Source: Apostichopus japonicus (lineage: Eukaryota; Echinodermata; Holothuroidea; Aspidochirotida; Stichopodidae). From it: a DNA stretch of 64,000 nucleotides. The notes beneath the pieces are model-generated. The model was not told where the DNA came from and did not search any database. It was given only the letters and a program-made list of their open reading frames with translations. Within the stretch, counting starts at the first letter, position 1, and the number at the start of each line of letters is the position of its first letter. Below are positions 22,701-37,700 of this stretch, piece after piece. A program made the position numbers and the translations under genes. The stretch lies in the NCBI RefSeq assembly GCF_037975245.1, contig NC_092562.1, forward strand, positions 19,190,054 to 19,254,053. Direction: 5' to 3'.

Positions 22701-25700
22701 AAATATTGGTTCTATTGAGAAGAAGTTTATTTGAAAAGAAAGAAAGAGGTTCTTTCAATAAATTATGTGTTTTTTTTTTCTGTTTTGCATAGGCCTAGTC
22801 ATGAGTTTGTCTACTCGGGGTTTGTTTCTAAAAAAAAAGAGTATCTTCATTTTACGACTATACTTAACTTTTGATATACCTTAGAACATCATATTGTGTG
22901 GCTGACCTTGCTGAAGGCGTCGTAGAGAAAGTCAACGAAGAATGAAAGTGACAAGAGTCTCATTGTATGTTTTAAAAGTAACTTAATCAATTTCATCAAG
23001 GTAATGTATATATGCAATCCGGTTATCATCAGATGTTCGGTTTTAATGTGTTTGCCTGACAGGCTATTGATTTACACGTACACAGTAAAAGGGAAATTCC
23101 TGTGACATATTCTTATAATGCTGCTATATTTCTTCAAATTCAAATGAATACAGTTTCCACAAATTTTTGGGATTCCTTTGGCATATTTCAGCTCAAGGTC
23201 ACACACGAATGATTAGACAACAATGCTCATTCACACAAAAAATTTGAGAATGTGCAAACAAAAATAAAACCTGGCTGACTGTTTGTGTTTTGTTTGATAA
23301 AAGGTCGATCCACTTTTAATTGGTTCTTTGAGGCATCACTGGGAGGTTGTTTGGGGCAAAGCCTGTGACTTATAGAATGTGGTGGATTTTTAGTTAGAAG
23401 CAATCCACAGTTTTCCAGTTTTGAAAATTGTCGTTTGACTTAACATAAACACAATTTCAAAATGAGGTTTAAGTATTTTATTAAATTTCTGGTAAATGTT
23501 AGACGCAAGCAAGCTACAGAACAAGCCATTCGGCTGCCACCTTTTGTAGCTATTTTAGGCTTGAAATATCCACTTCACTCCTTGTTTTCTTACCATGTGT
23601 CCACTCAACAAACATACTTTTCTACCTGTATATATAGTCCACTAATGTTATTGTAATAACTAAATTAATTTAACTGTTTCCCTTCAAGACCTTGTCAACC
23701 CTTTTATATCCAGGTCATGACCCTATTCCTCTTCGTTACTGCTAATTTGTGTCTTAAATTATTGATTGCTTTTCCTAAATTACAATTATTCAACCTCAAG
23801 AAGTGCCAAACACTGCATACAGTACTAAAATTAATTAAATTAATTCAAATTAATTTGCAGATCCTCTCTGATACAATGCAACCTGTTTGAGAGATGTCTG
23901 TAACTTTAAGATCGCTCTGTATCTTGTGAGGGAACGAATTGAAATATTGTGTTTAGAAACAACCAGCATATTTTCTAGAAAATTCTCAACTTTTATAATG
24001 ACTGTATGTAGCTTTATGATTGTCAGACAACCTAGTCAGTATGAGAATAAAAGCGTAGGTTTGTCATGGTCACGGTGTTCACTCTTAACGACATACATAC
24101 ATCATTTACAAATTAAAGCAACAGTCTACTTCATGTACAGTGGTATTGATCACTGGCATGTGCAAGTTTGTTGGAGGAGGGGGAGGGGGGGGGGAAGAGA
24201 GAGCAGGTCATGAAAAATGTTCAATCTATGGTTTTTCTTGCAATTCAAGAGTATTTATTAGCATAACTGGTGTTTAGACCTAATTTGAAGATTTGTCATC
24301 ATTACCATGTTTATCTTAAAGACGTATACATCATTTTCAAATTTATGCAACCCTCAACTACTGTACTGTGTACCAGGAAATGCAGCTTCAAAGCATACAA
24401 AAAGCTGCAGGTTTAACATGCACTGACACCCAAATGAAATTAATTTATTGTTTTTTTCTGGTGTCAGAAATGTAATTCATGAAAACTGTTGCTGCATTAT
24501 GTTTGCTTATTGACTACATTTCTGAATTAAATCAGAAAATCCTTTTTCCATGAAACAATTTTATAAAGTCATGGTTTGATAGTACTTTATATACAGTGTT
24601 ATTGATTACAGGTATGTGGAAGTTTGGTTGGGGGGGGGACCATGCCATGCAAAATGATCAGTCTATGGTTTTTCTTACAATTCAAGAGTATTTATTAGCA
24701 AAACATTGTGTTTAAAGACCTAATTGATAGTCTAAATAAGCCTCAGAATGGACCATTAGATGTTAAATTTTTCATATTTTTCTGAGGGACAATCCCCAGA
24801 CCCCCCTGTATGGAAGTTAATTTCAGTGACCCCAGGGCCCAACCCCAACTTTTTAAAATCCTTGATCCACCTCTACATGGCCCTATCATAAAGGTCCATA
24901 TACTTACCTAAATCAGTCAATAGATATTGATTGGTGGCACATCAGTTTCATCCATGAACATGTCAGACGCCAAACATTAGTTTTGATACAGTTTATAAAT
25001 CTTGAGAAGTAACAGATTTTTTTGTGACTTACAACAAAATCACATTGCAGAATAAGACTGCAGTACATTTGCAAGTGTGTATCTGAATCCAAGTCTGACA
25101 AGAGGGGGTATCAACAAGGGTGGGGGGTGGGGAGGGAAAACAGCCCCTCAGCACAGGGATAATTAGGGGGCTCAGAGATCAACATTAAAGTACCATACTC
25201 TCATGAAGACTTTAGAAAAGCTTCCTTTGACATTCTTTTAAAGGGCTCTCGGCACCCTTGTCTGCATGGCATGTTACATAATGTTACACAACTGCCTTGA
25301 AATATTACTACCTAAGTCTGTTCATTTCATCTTAAAAATTTTTTATGTCTCCACTGTAGGTCTTCAATCCAGACACAGAGTATCATTACAAGAATCGCAA
25401 CAAACAGTGGGAGAGGATCCGTTGGGAAGGCGTCTTTGGTGTCAACAAGTGCTTTGCTGTACCCCCACCACCAGTGACCTACAAGGAACAATGCGGATGG
25501 CTGGTGAACCTCGTCAATCAAGTAAATAGAACCTCGAAATTGATTCACCCAAAGTTGCATTACCCTAGATATTACGTCAATTTAGCTTACGTAATATTGG
25601 ATTACATCACTGTGTGTTAAAAGACCACATGTTATATTATCCAAGGTGATGTAACCCTGGGTTACAAATAGTTGTGTTACATGACCCTCTGTATGCGACC

Positions 25701-28700
25701 CGCTGCGTCCCAGATGATGCAATCCTTGTAAAACGCAATCCCAGAATTTACTCACTTTATCTCTTACCTATCTCCATTCAGCACATACCTTCCAATCCAC
25801 CTAGCATTCAAACTTTGATGACAGCTTCCACTTCCTCATTCTTGGAAGATTATTGGTGGGCACATTTGCTAGTGACATTAAACATGTAGTCAAGTTTGGT
25901 AGATTAGGTGGGTGTGGAAAATGTAAATGCCAAAACCAGTAAGTTTTTGGGGTAACTTCTCTAATGCGACTTTGATGTTCACAGTCTTAGCTATAAACTA
26001 CATGATGAGACTATGCCTCAAACACTATCACTTGTCATAATCACTTTGTACTTTTGTGAAAGTAACACCATAAAATTTCTTCCCTTTGCTATCACTATCA
26101 CATCAATATTGCAAAATACTCAGTCAAGTCTAGTAATGAATTAGAAACTGCAGCATTTAAAGAGCTGTGATTCAGAATGAAGCATTTGAAAATGAGGCAA
26201 AAAAGTAAGCTACTTTTCATTTGGTTCTATTTTCAGTTTGCGGAACTAGGTGGAATCGACATGATCAAGCAGATAATGATGGAAAATCCTGAAGACCTTG
26301 ATCCATCGGTAAGATGCGAAACCAATAAACAGAAGCAATGATTTAATGAGATAATTTAACGGCCTGTAATTATCTTACGTTTGTTATGTTTGGCTACATG
26401 ATATAATTCTCTGAATCCTTTGAGGTGAATGGTTAGTGTGTACTTACACTGTAGCATCTGCTATTGGAAAGAGAGAGAGAAAAAAACAAGGGAAATAATT
26501 TGGGAAATTGATATTTAATGTGGGCGTCACAACCCTTTTTTGGAGTCTGTAAAAAGAATTGGAAGCTCACCACAAAAACTTTGGATGAAAATAGGAATTG
26601 TATATTATATATGGGGAAAAGAGGTGAAAAAACATCCAATGTTGCATCAAAAGTTACAAAATATGAGGCCATTTTGCAACTAAGCACCTCTTATAAGCAT
26701 GTACAAATTTCTAAAAGGGGAGGGGATGCCTAGTCCCCATAGACCCCTTCCCCAGTCCACATCATCTGCCACTGGAGGGTAGTCATTATGATGAGTTTAG
26801 AACATTGGTGATACCAAGAACATTGGTGTTACCAAGAACATTGGTGTTACCAAGAACATTGGTGTTACCAAGCACATTGGTGATACCAAGAACATTGGTG
26901 TTACCAAGAACATTGGTGTTACCACAAACATTGATGTTACCACAAACATTGATGTTACCAAGCACATTGGTGTTACCAAGCACATTGGTGTTACCAAGCA
27001 CATTGGTGTTACCAAGATCATCAGTGTTCAGTACCAAGCACAACCAGGGACACCAATGTTATTAGATTATAGATGGGTTTGTGTCTCGCTTAAGGAAATT
27101 GGGTGCCCTAAATTCAAACCACTTTGCAGCCTTCATATCATCTTGTTGTCGGAGACCGAGTCATGGATAAACGTAGCAAAGGGTAGACGAGGTAAATAAG
27201 GTGATTCATGTGTATATCACATGGCATGTCCTCCTAATGAGTGTTTGATCATCAGGTTTATAATTTTCTATCTCTTTCTTAACTGGTCTCACAATTCCCT
27301 CTTCTGTCCATTACAGACAATGACAGTACTACTGAAGCCTTTAGGGGCCGCAGCAGACTACCTCAATGCCATTCGCATTGTTGATTACTTGTCGGATCTG
27401 GAAAAGGTCGTGTTAAAGTTCATCGCTGACCTCAAGGACAATGATTTAAAGCAGAAGGTAGGCAGAGAGATATTGACTTGTTTGACCAAAGCAGAAGAAT
27501 CGAACCTGTGTTTGTTTGTTTGTGTGCTTGTCTGTTTGTTTGTCTATACATGAGGAGTTTTTACGTAGTATAGCTTGTTAGGCAGACATGTCAGTATGTT
27601 ACAGGACGTTTCGTTGGAAGTCTCTAGCAAAGTGTCCAGAAATTTGAGACTGATATTGAAACAACTGGTTCATGTTAAATGATAACTTGAGATGCAAAAC
27701 TAATATTTATTTTTTTGTATGATCTATTCATTCAATCTCTTTATTACTAATTTATTAATCATTTTATTATTATTTTAACAGAAAGCAGGCAACACCTCTA
27801 TCCTTCTGTCAACCCTCAAGAAGCTCATTCTTAACTTCTGGATAGAGGACGTCAAGGAGATCGACAACCTGCGGCTGCAGCTGGCTCTACGAATGCTCAA
27901 GTCACCGCACTTCAATGCAAGGATGAACAGTTTGAAGGAGGTCAGTCCTATAGGTGTTTTCGATTGTATGAAGGGACATGAATACCTACTTAAAACAATT
28001 GTCAATGCAAATGGCGTACATTATTTAGTATACATTTACGAAAAATTGTTAATGCTGTTAATGGGGTGGAGGAGGAAGGCTCATATAGACTTAGTAAAAA
28101 GTGGTATGATATATTCACGGATTCCTGACTTGTCAGAAACGATCTTTTATTAGGATACTGTCCTGTAGTGGTATGACAAGGAATGTTTTAAGAGAAGGGG
28201 GGAGGGTGGAGGTCATTGGGAAACATTCTTGTTCTAGGAAAATAATGACATTTTTGGAGCCTGGATCATAAAACTAGATTAAGCCAATGCCCTGTCGTGT
28301 CCTTGAATATGAACCTGTGTATTATGAAAGACACCCAACTATCTTTTATCTTTACGTTAGGCACTTAACTGTTGCAGTTATTAGGTTAGAATTGGAAGTA
28401 GGTTTTAACACATACACAGCATGTAGCAAAATATCTCCTAATTCTGTTCTGTGTTCAAGCACTTTATGTATCCATTTGCTTCCTTGTTATTCTTTTTATA
28501 TTGTTTTTTTTTTTCAATCTAACGTTTTGCTAGATTGCTAAACTTATCGAAGATTCACCCAGCAATTCCAAAAATGCGATTGAAGAAAAGGTTCTGCTGG
28601 ACTGGCTTGTTGAAAAGAAGGTTCTCTCCATCGCTTTGGAAGGTATGAAAATGAAAATAGTTAAGTCACAAGTCCCCACTCCCTCACCTCTCCCCCCCCC

Positions 28701-31700
28701 CCAAAAAAAAAATAATAATTCTTCAATTACTTTTAACTCTTCTTTTTCACTGCCGCCCTTACCAGAGCATGTGAACCCTATTTAATTTACCCATTACCAA
28801 CATTCAGTGAACCAACACTCTCCCATTGATCTGATCTACGTATCATTTGGAGATTAAGAAATCTGAAACCGAAGAGTCAATACAAAGATGACCTTTTCCA
28901 TGTTTAAATTTTATTTGTTTTTTTTGTGTCTGTTTTTAGGTAACATCGATCAGACTCAATACTGCGATAAATTGAAAGTCATCGTAGAGTTTATCGGATC
29001 AAAACTCTCAGCTGAGGAACTGACCAAGATATGGAAGATGCAAGTGAGTAAAGAAAGTTAATCTATTTACCATTAAATGTTCCTTTGTGGTCGCATTAAA
29101 AACAGGTGGTTGATATTATAAAAATGGTGATTTACCCAAATTGCTATTAAAGTGTCATAGTGTACATTTGTGTCAGCCTGTCTGCTGCACTGGGCTTGGA
29201 AAAAGTCATAAAACCTTTAGATTTGTGGTGTTAGGACAACAGTGTGGAAGGTTTGTGGTTGGATTCCAGGCCATTGCTATGGTGGATTGAGGTAGAGAAA
29301 TTTTGATACAGCATAGTCTAGTTAGTATTTAGTAGGTTATAGAGATGTGCAGGTGAATTGGGTCTTTCTATCAGGCAGCATTACACAGTTTCCAACCTTC
29401 AATTATTGTGAAGATTCAAAATGAGAGAGGTTGACAAAAAAGCAACAAAAATAAGCTTAAAAAACTGCTTGTATGCCAAAAGGGTCTGTCTCTATATTTC
29501 GATCCTAACTGGATCTTCACTGCCTTCTGTCCCACTGTACTGATACTTTTACTTCTTGGTTACTCAGCTTTGTCTCTTTATATGATCCTGCTAGCATTTA
29601 AAATATATTTGACCTTTCGATTTCGATTCAGAACAACTGAAATGATCCCAAAGTGGAGTACCATTGTGTCGTTCCATAAAATTCATGAGAGGTTAGATAT
29701 TATTTTGCAAATAATTGATCGGGGAGCGCTCTGATCGGTTGAATTCTGCAATTCTCTCCTCTCTCTCAGAACGACCAGCCTCTGACAGTCGTGGATAACA
29801 TTCACGACATCATGGCAGCTGCTGCCATCAAGTTCAACGATGAACAGCTGGAACACCTCATCCTGCTGATTCAGAAGGTGAATCAAATTTAATCTTGTAA
29901 ATTTTACCATCTATCCACAACTTTTCTTCGGTTAAAGAGTCGGGCAAATGGAAGGAATAGAATGGAAAGCTCTTTAGAATGGGGTATTTGTGAGAGACTG
30001 TTAAAAGGGAATCAAATAAAATCAATCATATCAATCATATCGAATCAAATCAAATCAATCATATGTACATTTACAATTGCATGAACTTATAATTCTCTGT
30101 TATCTTTGGTTTGGTTTCATCTAGTGTGATGTTTTCTTATTAGCTCAGCGACCATTTGGACAGCATCTTCTTCCAGAAGTAATAAATTTAAACAAAATTT
30201 TTTCATTTTCAACTCTTCAGATTTTTAATTTTGATTTCTGTTTTGTAAAGAGAAACTATGCTTAACACATAAAAGTGAAGTTTGAAAAAAGTTTCTGTTA
30301 GAGAGTTTCTGTTAAGAGTTTCTATTAAGTTCCAGTAAGAAGTGTTCTTCCTCAAAAAGTGTAGAGAAATAAAGAGAAATGTTCATCATTAATCAATTTT
30401 TTGAATGACAGGCATGGAAGGGAGAGAACGACAGAGTCCAGGAAAAATTACTGACATTGATCGGAAAGATTGGCAAAGATACGAAGGACTTAAAAACTAC
30501 AAATAAGGTAAAAAAACTCCTTTTTTTTTCCTTTTTTTTTTTATGAATATTGCTCTTGCTGTCTTTTTCTCCAGATGAATATGATATGAACTATTTGTGT
30601 TGCCTGCTTTTGAAGTTGAAGGAGTTTTGTTCATAACGAAGTTGAATAAGTAACTTTCAGTATCAGCCAATCACCAATGGTCATCGTTTCAGTTGTTCTT
30701 TGATCACTAAATGCGTTAACTAAATGTCTGGTTTCAAGAAATATAAAGTTACATTTAATCATCCTCATTTACATAATGAGATTACACTGAATAAGATAAA
30801 GTCAATAGTATAGTTTGTTGTCATTTGTCAGGTTTTCAACATAATAAAAATAAAATAGATGTATTTTAAGTAAGACAACTCCAGAAAATCTGTAAAGGTG
30901 GAACAACTCATTTTATTTGCTTCTTCTTAAACTAATAAGTTTGTGAATTTCCTTCCTTAATTATCATTTTTTTTTTTGTGGTTTTAGGTGTTGGAACTTC
31001 TTTGGGACCTGGCACATCTACCCGGTATGTCCATAAACCATCTAGAGCATGCGCTGGACGAACATCTCAAGATTCTGAGTGATTCCATATCAGTCAGCCA
31101 ACAGATGAAAAACAAATATGTCACCAAATGTGTGGAAGATATCAAAAAGGTACCGACCAAGTTGACCTAGAGTTGGTATCGCTGAAAATGATTTAGTACA
31201 AAATCATCGTCATGTGATTTGTGTCAAATTTGTATATATTTATGATAAATGGTTTAGTTGGTTTACTAACTTATGGGTATCTTTAAACCAACAAATATCT
31301 CAAGATTCTGACATCAGTTAACAAGAAGATGGAAACTTAGCATGAAAATATCAACATTTTATCAAAATTTTAGGGAAAAAGCTGATCTTATCTCAATGTC
31401 ACTTAATGACAACTTGTTTAATTTGTGTATGAAAGTTCTTCACGTCATTATCGAGTGGGTATCTATTAATGACACAATTGTTTTATTATTCAAAAAAAAA
31501 TTGTGCTTTTGTTCACAATAGAACCAGTACATGCACAAAATCTTGATACTTATTTCATAATTTAAATTTGGTGTTGAATATTGAAAGTGCAACTATTTCA
31601 GACAGAAACACAAGGAAAACATTTAATTTTTGTTATTTTAGAAACTACAGCTTTTTCTTCGTGTCACAATCAATTTTCCCTTAGTTTCTGTATCTTGTTT

Positions 31701-34700
31701 GTTTGCTGTTGTATGTTTGCTATAAAAAGTTGTGTTTTTTCCTTTGATTAAATATATACGATGAAAATTTCACATTTGAAATTTAAAAGTGCTTTGTTCA
31801 AACACTATACAACCCTGGAGGATCTGAAAACAAAAATGAAGTTATATGTTATAAATGCTTCTTTGTATTTTGATGCAACAATTTTTTGGATTTTTCTCAT
31901 AATTTTCTCCATTTTTATCTTTATCTAGACTAACATGGTAGTTCCTGCTATCAGACACCTCCATCAGATAACGAGGACGCTCAGCAAGCAGAGCTACAGC
32001 AAACATGATAGGGTAAGATTTGATCTCTCTTGTCCCCATCTCCGGTTTATCGACTAACTGTGTTCGTAACAGGGACTCATAACATTAGGCTTCTGACTTG
32101 CTATCGTAAAGATGCAAGCATGAAAGTAAACTTGTTGCTTTGAATTACTTATGAGGCTAGTCAATTGTTAAATAAAGACAAGAATGTAATAATAATAATA
32201 ATGATAATAAATGGTACTTATAAGGCGCAAAATCTTCCGAAGAACTCAGATGGCACAATGTATCATATGTATCATATTTTCATGATTTGTTTTTATATAT
32301 TCTTCAAATAAAAATGCAGAGACAACAATTATCTATATTATGTTGACAAACTCACATAATTTATCAAGACCATAACAATGGGGGCTTGTATATAACAAAA
32401 TAAACACATAAAGGGGATGTTTTAAAAAAATTAAAATCAGAATTATTTGCGTACCAGTACGTACCCCAGTCCCGACAAGGTTGTATCGTATAAAACATGC
32501 CAATACCGTTTTTGCCAGAAAGTTGACTAATTAGCAGGTAATTGGGTGTGGATATCAATAGTGTCAGATACCGTTTTTATGCAAATTGTAATTATTTCTG
32601 TTTTGTGCAAATCCCATGACATAATATGCCCAATAGAGCAAAGTTGTAAAGTTATTAGCAGAATGCTCTTGTCAGCTGTAGTGTCTCTCTAGCAGTTTCT
32701 GAAAATACTGAATTGAAAAATTTTCTATCATCATTTCTACAAATTGTATGACTTGCATGGTTTTCTTCATTAAGGGGATTACCCAGGAGTTAAATTAAAC
32801 CCATGACATCATACAAACTGTTTGCATCGCTTTCTTCATTAGGGAATTACCCAGGAGTTAAATAAAACCCACGACATCATCAAACTGATAACACAGAGCC
32901 TCCTCAAGTGCCACAAGATGGCAGTCAATACAGCCGGAGGCTGCACTGTTGCAAATAACCCCAAAGTTGACGGAAAGTACACACATACGGAGGTGAGTTT
33001 GTCCAGAATCCAAGACTAAGGTGATGCTAGTGAATTTTACCAGAAATTCCAGACATTTCTTAAAGATTGTTTGTCTCTGTAAAGTTAGATATACTTGTCT
33101 TTGTGTATTTAAAACAAAAAGTTAACAGAAATTTTAAAGCAGTGGGAAATTTTGGGCTAGAATGGGATACAATCAAGAGATTAAAGCAATACAAGTCTTG
33201 TGTTCTACAATGGAAATTAAGAAATACCTTGTGTATTTGTTTTTGTCTTGGATTATTAAAGTTAGCAAGTTTAGATCTCGACCAACCAACGTAACATTGA
33301 GTAAACAAAATGAGCATTCCAAAAGGTGGAAACATTTAAGTGCAATTCAGTATATCACACCAATTCAGCATAAAAAAGTTGTGAAGGTAGTATGAAACAA
33401 AATGGCTGACAACTTGAATGAATAATTACTACTAGATTTTTATCGTATCATGCTCTGTCAATGATTAAGAGCAGAATCATGTATTAATTCATTATTGAGA
33501 CTTTTACTTCATACTTGAAGTTAAAGTCTCAATGTGTGTTTGCCAAATTTTAACTTCGATCTTTCCAGCTTACTGCCCTAAAAGCTCAATGAAAATAACA
33601 CTGTTCTATGCAATTTTCATATTAATAATCATTATTTTTATTGAGTTATTGAGCTGAATAAAATTCGCCAGATTTTTTAACCAGTCCGTAGATTCTACAA
33701 ACTTCACTCAAATTTGCAAGCCCCGCCCAACAGATCATGGGCCAATCAAATCTCTCTGTTTTGTTACCGACCGTTAGGCATAGGACTTAGGTGTGGACGG
33801 TACAAGTATATATAGTTTACATTTGTGTAATGAACATGCTATATGGGCAGTCGCAGTGATTTTACGGTAAATCGTTCGCACCGTAAGGGCAGCAGAAAAC
33901 AAATTTCTTTCTTTCGATTGCAACAGCTTTTCTCCATTAAACCAACCTGATTAGAGGGCATTTAGAATAAGAAACATTGAATCTGCTTCAGAAGTTTGTT
34001 TTCCAAAATTCATCAGCAAACATGTATTGAGACTTTAAAGGTAATTCTTTGATATCTCTTCCCAGCATGTGGACACCCACCTTCAGTTTCTAGCATTCAT
34101 CTTAGAACAAGGTCAATTGTACTTACCATGGCACCAAGCTAAGGAGATCTGGGACTGTTTGATCGGGAACCCAGAGGCCTGCAATTCAGACAAAGAAGTA
34201 AGAAATACTTGAATATTTAAAGAATTTGTTAATGATGTGGACAAAAGACAAAACATGACTTCTATATACAGCTATTTTATGGTCAGAGTGGTACAAAGTT
34301 CCCACCCAATGTAGCAACTTTCTTATCAAAGAACTGCACAAATCCCTTCCTTCTTCTTATTTTATTTTATTTTGTTTGACATTATTTTATTTTGGTTTGT
34401 TTCATTTTATTTGTAATTTGTTTTATTTTATTTTATTTCATTTTATTTTATTTTGATTTTACTGTATTTTATTTTATCATTATTATCAATTTATTTTATA
34501 TCATTAATTTTTTTTTGACGGTTTGTTATCCTGACTTTAATACCATTACCAAAAACAAATGCTGTAGTAATTTTACAATCCAGTGTTTAACCTGGTTACA
34601 TTGTATTTATTTATACTGAATACATTCTTCTCTACAAATAGACTTGTTATCAGTGGTTCACCAGAGGATTAAATGACCTAGAAGGAGACACACAGCAACA

Positions 34701-37700
34701 GCTCTTTAGGGAGAAGATCTTAAAGACCAACCCAGCAAATCTTTCTGTGATTGGCTTTGATTGCATCAAGGCATTCTTTGAATCAATCAACATCAAAAAC
34801 CTCAAGTTAAAGAAGTCAGGAACCTTGTTGGTAAGCAAAGAAATATAAACACATTTTCTTCTTTTGTCTTTTATAAGATTAATAGTTTCATCATTTTGCA
34901 TTTTGAGGAATGACAAGATGAACATAGATAATGGTTAGTTTTAAAACTGTAGATAGAACTGTGTGAAAGTTATTTTCTAGAAGAAGCTAGGCTTACAAGT
35001 ATATTAGATTACATGCAAGGGAAAGGAAGAATTTACTGTTCCAATTATTATGTTGTGATTTTTGTATGTGAAAGGTCTCCACTAGGAATTTTTTCCAACA
35101 TTGTTCAGAGCAGCACTGGCTTATAGACAGTTTTGCAGATCAAATGAAAAATACATATTCATTTTATGCGCAAGTTTCTTTGTTTTCGTCCGCTTTTGGC
35201 AGTTCCCAGTGAACGTGAGAAGTGTCACGTTTTAGAGTGCAATTTTATTGAAAGAAGTCTTTTTGCATTTCAAATACTAAATTGTAAGACCATTAGTTGT
35301 GGCAACAAAGTCTAAACTATGTTTGACCAATTATGGTCAGTCTAGTATATATTGGGCAATACATAAGAACTTTGATGGATGTGTAAGGGTTGACCAGTGA
35401 ATAGTACCAATACAGGAAGGTGCCCTCTGGTATCATATTCCTGACCAAATGATGCCAACGACTTAATTAGCAAATGTTTTAGTCTTATACTTGACATATT
35501 TGGCCTTACAATAACCAAGTTTGTTACTTTTATCTCATTTTCTAGCTATAGAAAAAACTGATAAATGTATGTTCTGCCTCACTGTCTTGCTATAATCACC
35601 ACCTTCTTTTCAAAATCCATCAGATCGTGGAAAAGTTGGACTTGATGGGTCTGGAGTTTCTCTGGCAGATTGCGTTGGAGAGTCCAAGCGAAGATATAGC
35701 GAATGCAGCTATCCATCACATTATGAAGATGTCTTACACATCGCTCTCTCCAAAACTGAAAAAGGTAATAATTCAGAGCAAAGTAGAGAAAAATATTAAA
35801 TGTTAACCAAGGATGATGTATGGAGAGATTTCAGGGCAAATTTGGTCCCCCCCCCCTTCAGAATCACCAGACCTTACTTTTTGGCTGGCTGAACAGAAAA
35901 TTTGGTTATCCCAGAAAATGTAGCAAAACAGCACATAATTGACCAGTATGTAGACTGAGGGGAGATGTGTAGGTTTGGTGAATAGAACACCTGGTTTAGG
36001 CCTGTCAAACGTATGTCCTACCACTATTTTGATTTCATTTCAGTATCTTCGAAGTGATGGAGGGTGACACCAATTTATCATTTTTGGGGGTTGTTTATTT
36101 TCAAATTTGATGCAAACAATTAGTCGTCTTTCGGACTGAGTTTGGTCGTCCGAACAGAAGTTTGGTCATCTTGGACGGGCGGATGACCATGGAACGTTTG
36201 TCTTGGATTTGTTGAGTAAATACTCATTTCAGTCGTTGATCAATTTCTGTGAGAAGCAGCACAGCCGAACTTCCCAGGTGTAGTACTCTGAAAACTGTGA
36301 TAAATATTTAGCATGCTAATATTTCTTGGCCAATACTGGTGACCTCTAAGACTGATAAAAGGTCATTGCTTTATACAGAGTTCAGACAACATATTCTTAT
36401 CCCTTCTCGTAGGTCTCAGAGATATCTCGTCAATATTTCGTCTCACTGATTTGTTTATCTCCTTGCAGGATCAAGTAGCATTGCACAAAGCATTCATCGC
36501 TGAATGTTCAAAGAGGCTTGAGTTGGCCTCCATCACTATGGGAGGGACAGCTCTAGCTATAGCCATCTCACAAGCCACAAGAGTTTCCACAGCTGCCACG
36601 ATACCAGAAGTGTCATCTGTTCCATGTCCTTCCAGGTAAAGAGAAATGATTTCACTGTGTCATCTTGTTTTCCAACTTGGCAATGTCCAGTCGTCATTGC
36701 AGAAGAAAATGCCGGATCCAGAATTTGATCTATAATTCCTATGTTGCCTCCAACCCAGCCTCCCCCCCCCCCAAACCCAGAAAATAAGCATGATAATATT
36801 TTGCTCTTTTCCCCAAGATGTCTCCATAAATCTGAATCAGAGCAGATTGCGTGGTTCAATGGAGACATTCTATGGTTTGTCAAAATCTCTCTTCTTTAGA
36901 GCCAGAATTTAATGATTCATTTATTAATGGAAAGTTGTGGCAAACATGAGTCAAGATCGATGCATCAAGAAATATATTTTTGCTTTTACCTGTAAAAAGT
37001 AATCTTGCTCTATTCAAGCAGGTATGAAGGAGAAACAAATGCAAGTTTACATTGCCCAGTACCCCTGGTAGCAAACTGGACGATACAGACAAGTTTAAAA
37101 AGTGAAAAATATCGATCATTTGATCCCGAAATTTCCAAACTTTATCAAACTTATTATTCATGTTTAATGAGCCTTGTCTCTGTTATTATTGAGGTCATAT
37201 TTATAAATATTTCAACTGATGAAGCTCATCTCTGTTGTTCTCTTCAGGTCTGCCAAATACTTAGTGATTGAGAGATTACTAGTATTAGCAAGGATGTACA
37301 TCACCACTGTAGAAGATCAATACCATGATGTCAGGACCATATTACCCCACGGAGCCTCCTTCCAAGGACCCCCTATTACCTTCCAAGTTTGTTGCGAGTC
37401 ACCTAGGATGGAATTTCCCTGTGTGGTGAGTAGTTTTAGTACTTTTGCAATTAAATACTAATGTTTTTTTCATTAATAAGAACAGTTTTTAAATGTCTGC
37501 CCTTTCTCGTTTTGGTTTTCCCTTCTGACGTGACCTCACCGACAGTTTGTGAAGACATCTGGATTTCAAGACATTTAATTGCCTTTTCAACATGAATTTA
37601 TCTGTGATATATGTTTGTTTATGCTTATACCTTTCCAAATTAGTTTTATTTTGATTATCTTGGCACAGTGTCATTTGTTCATCTGTTTATTATTTATCGA

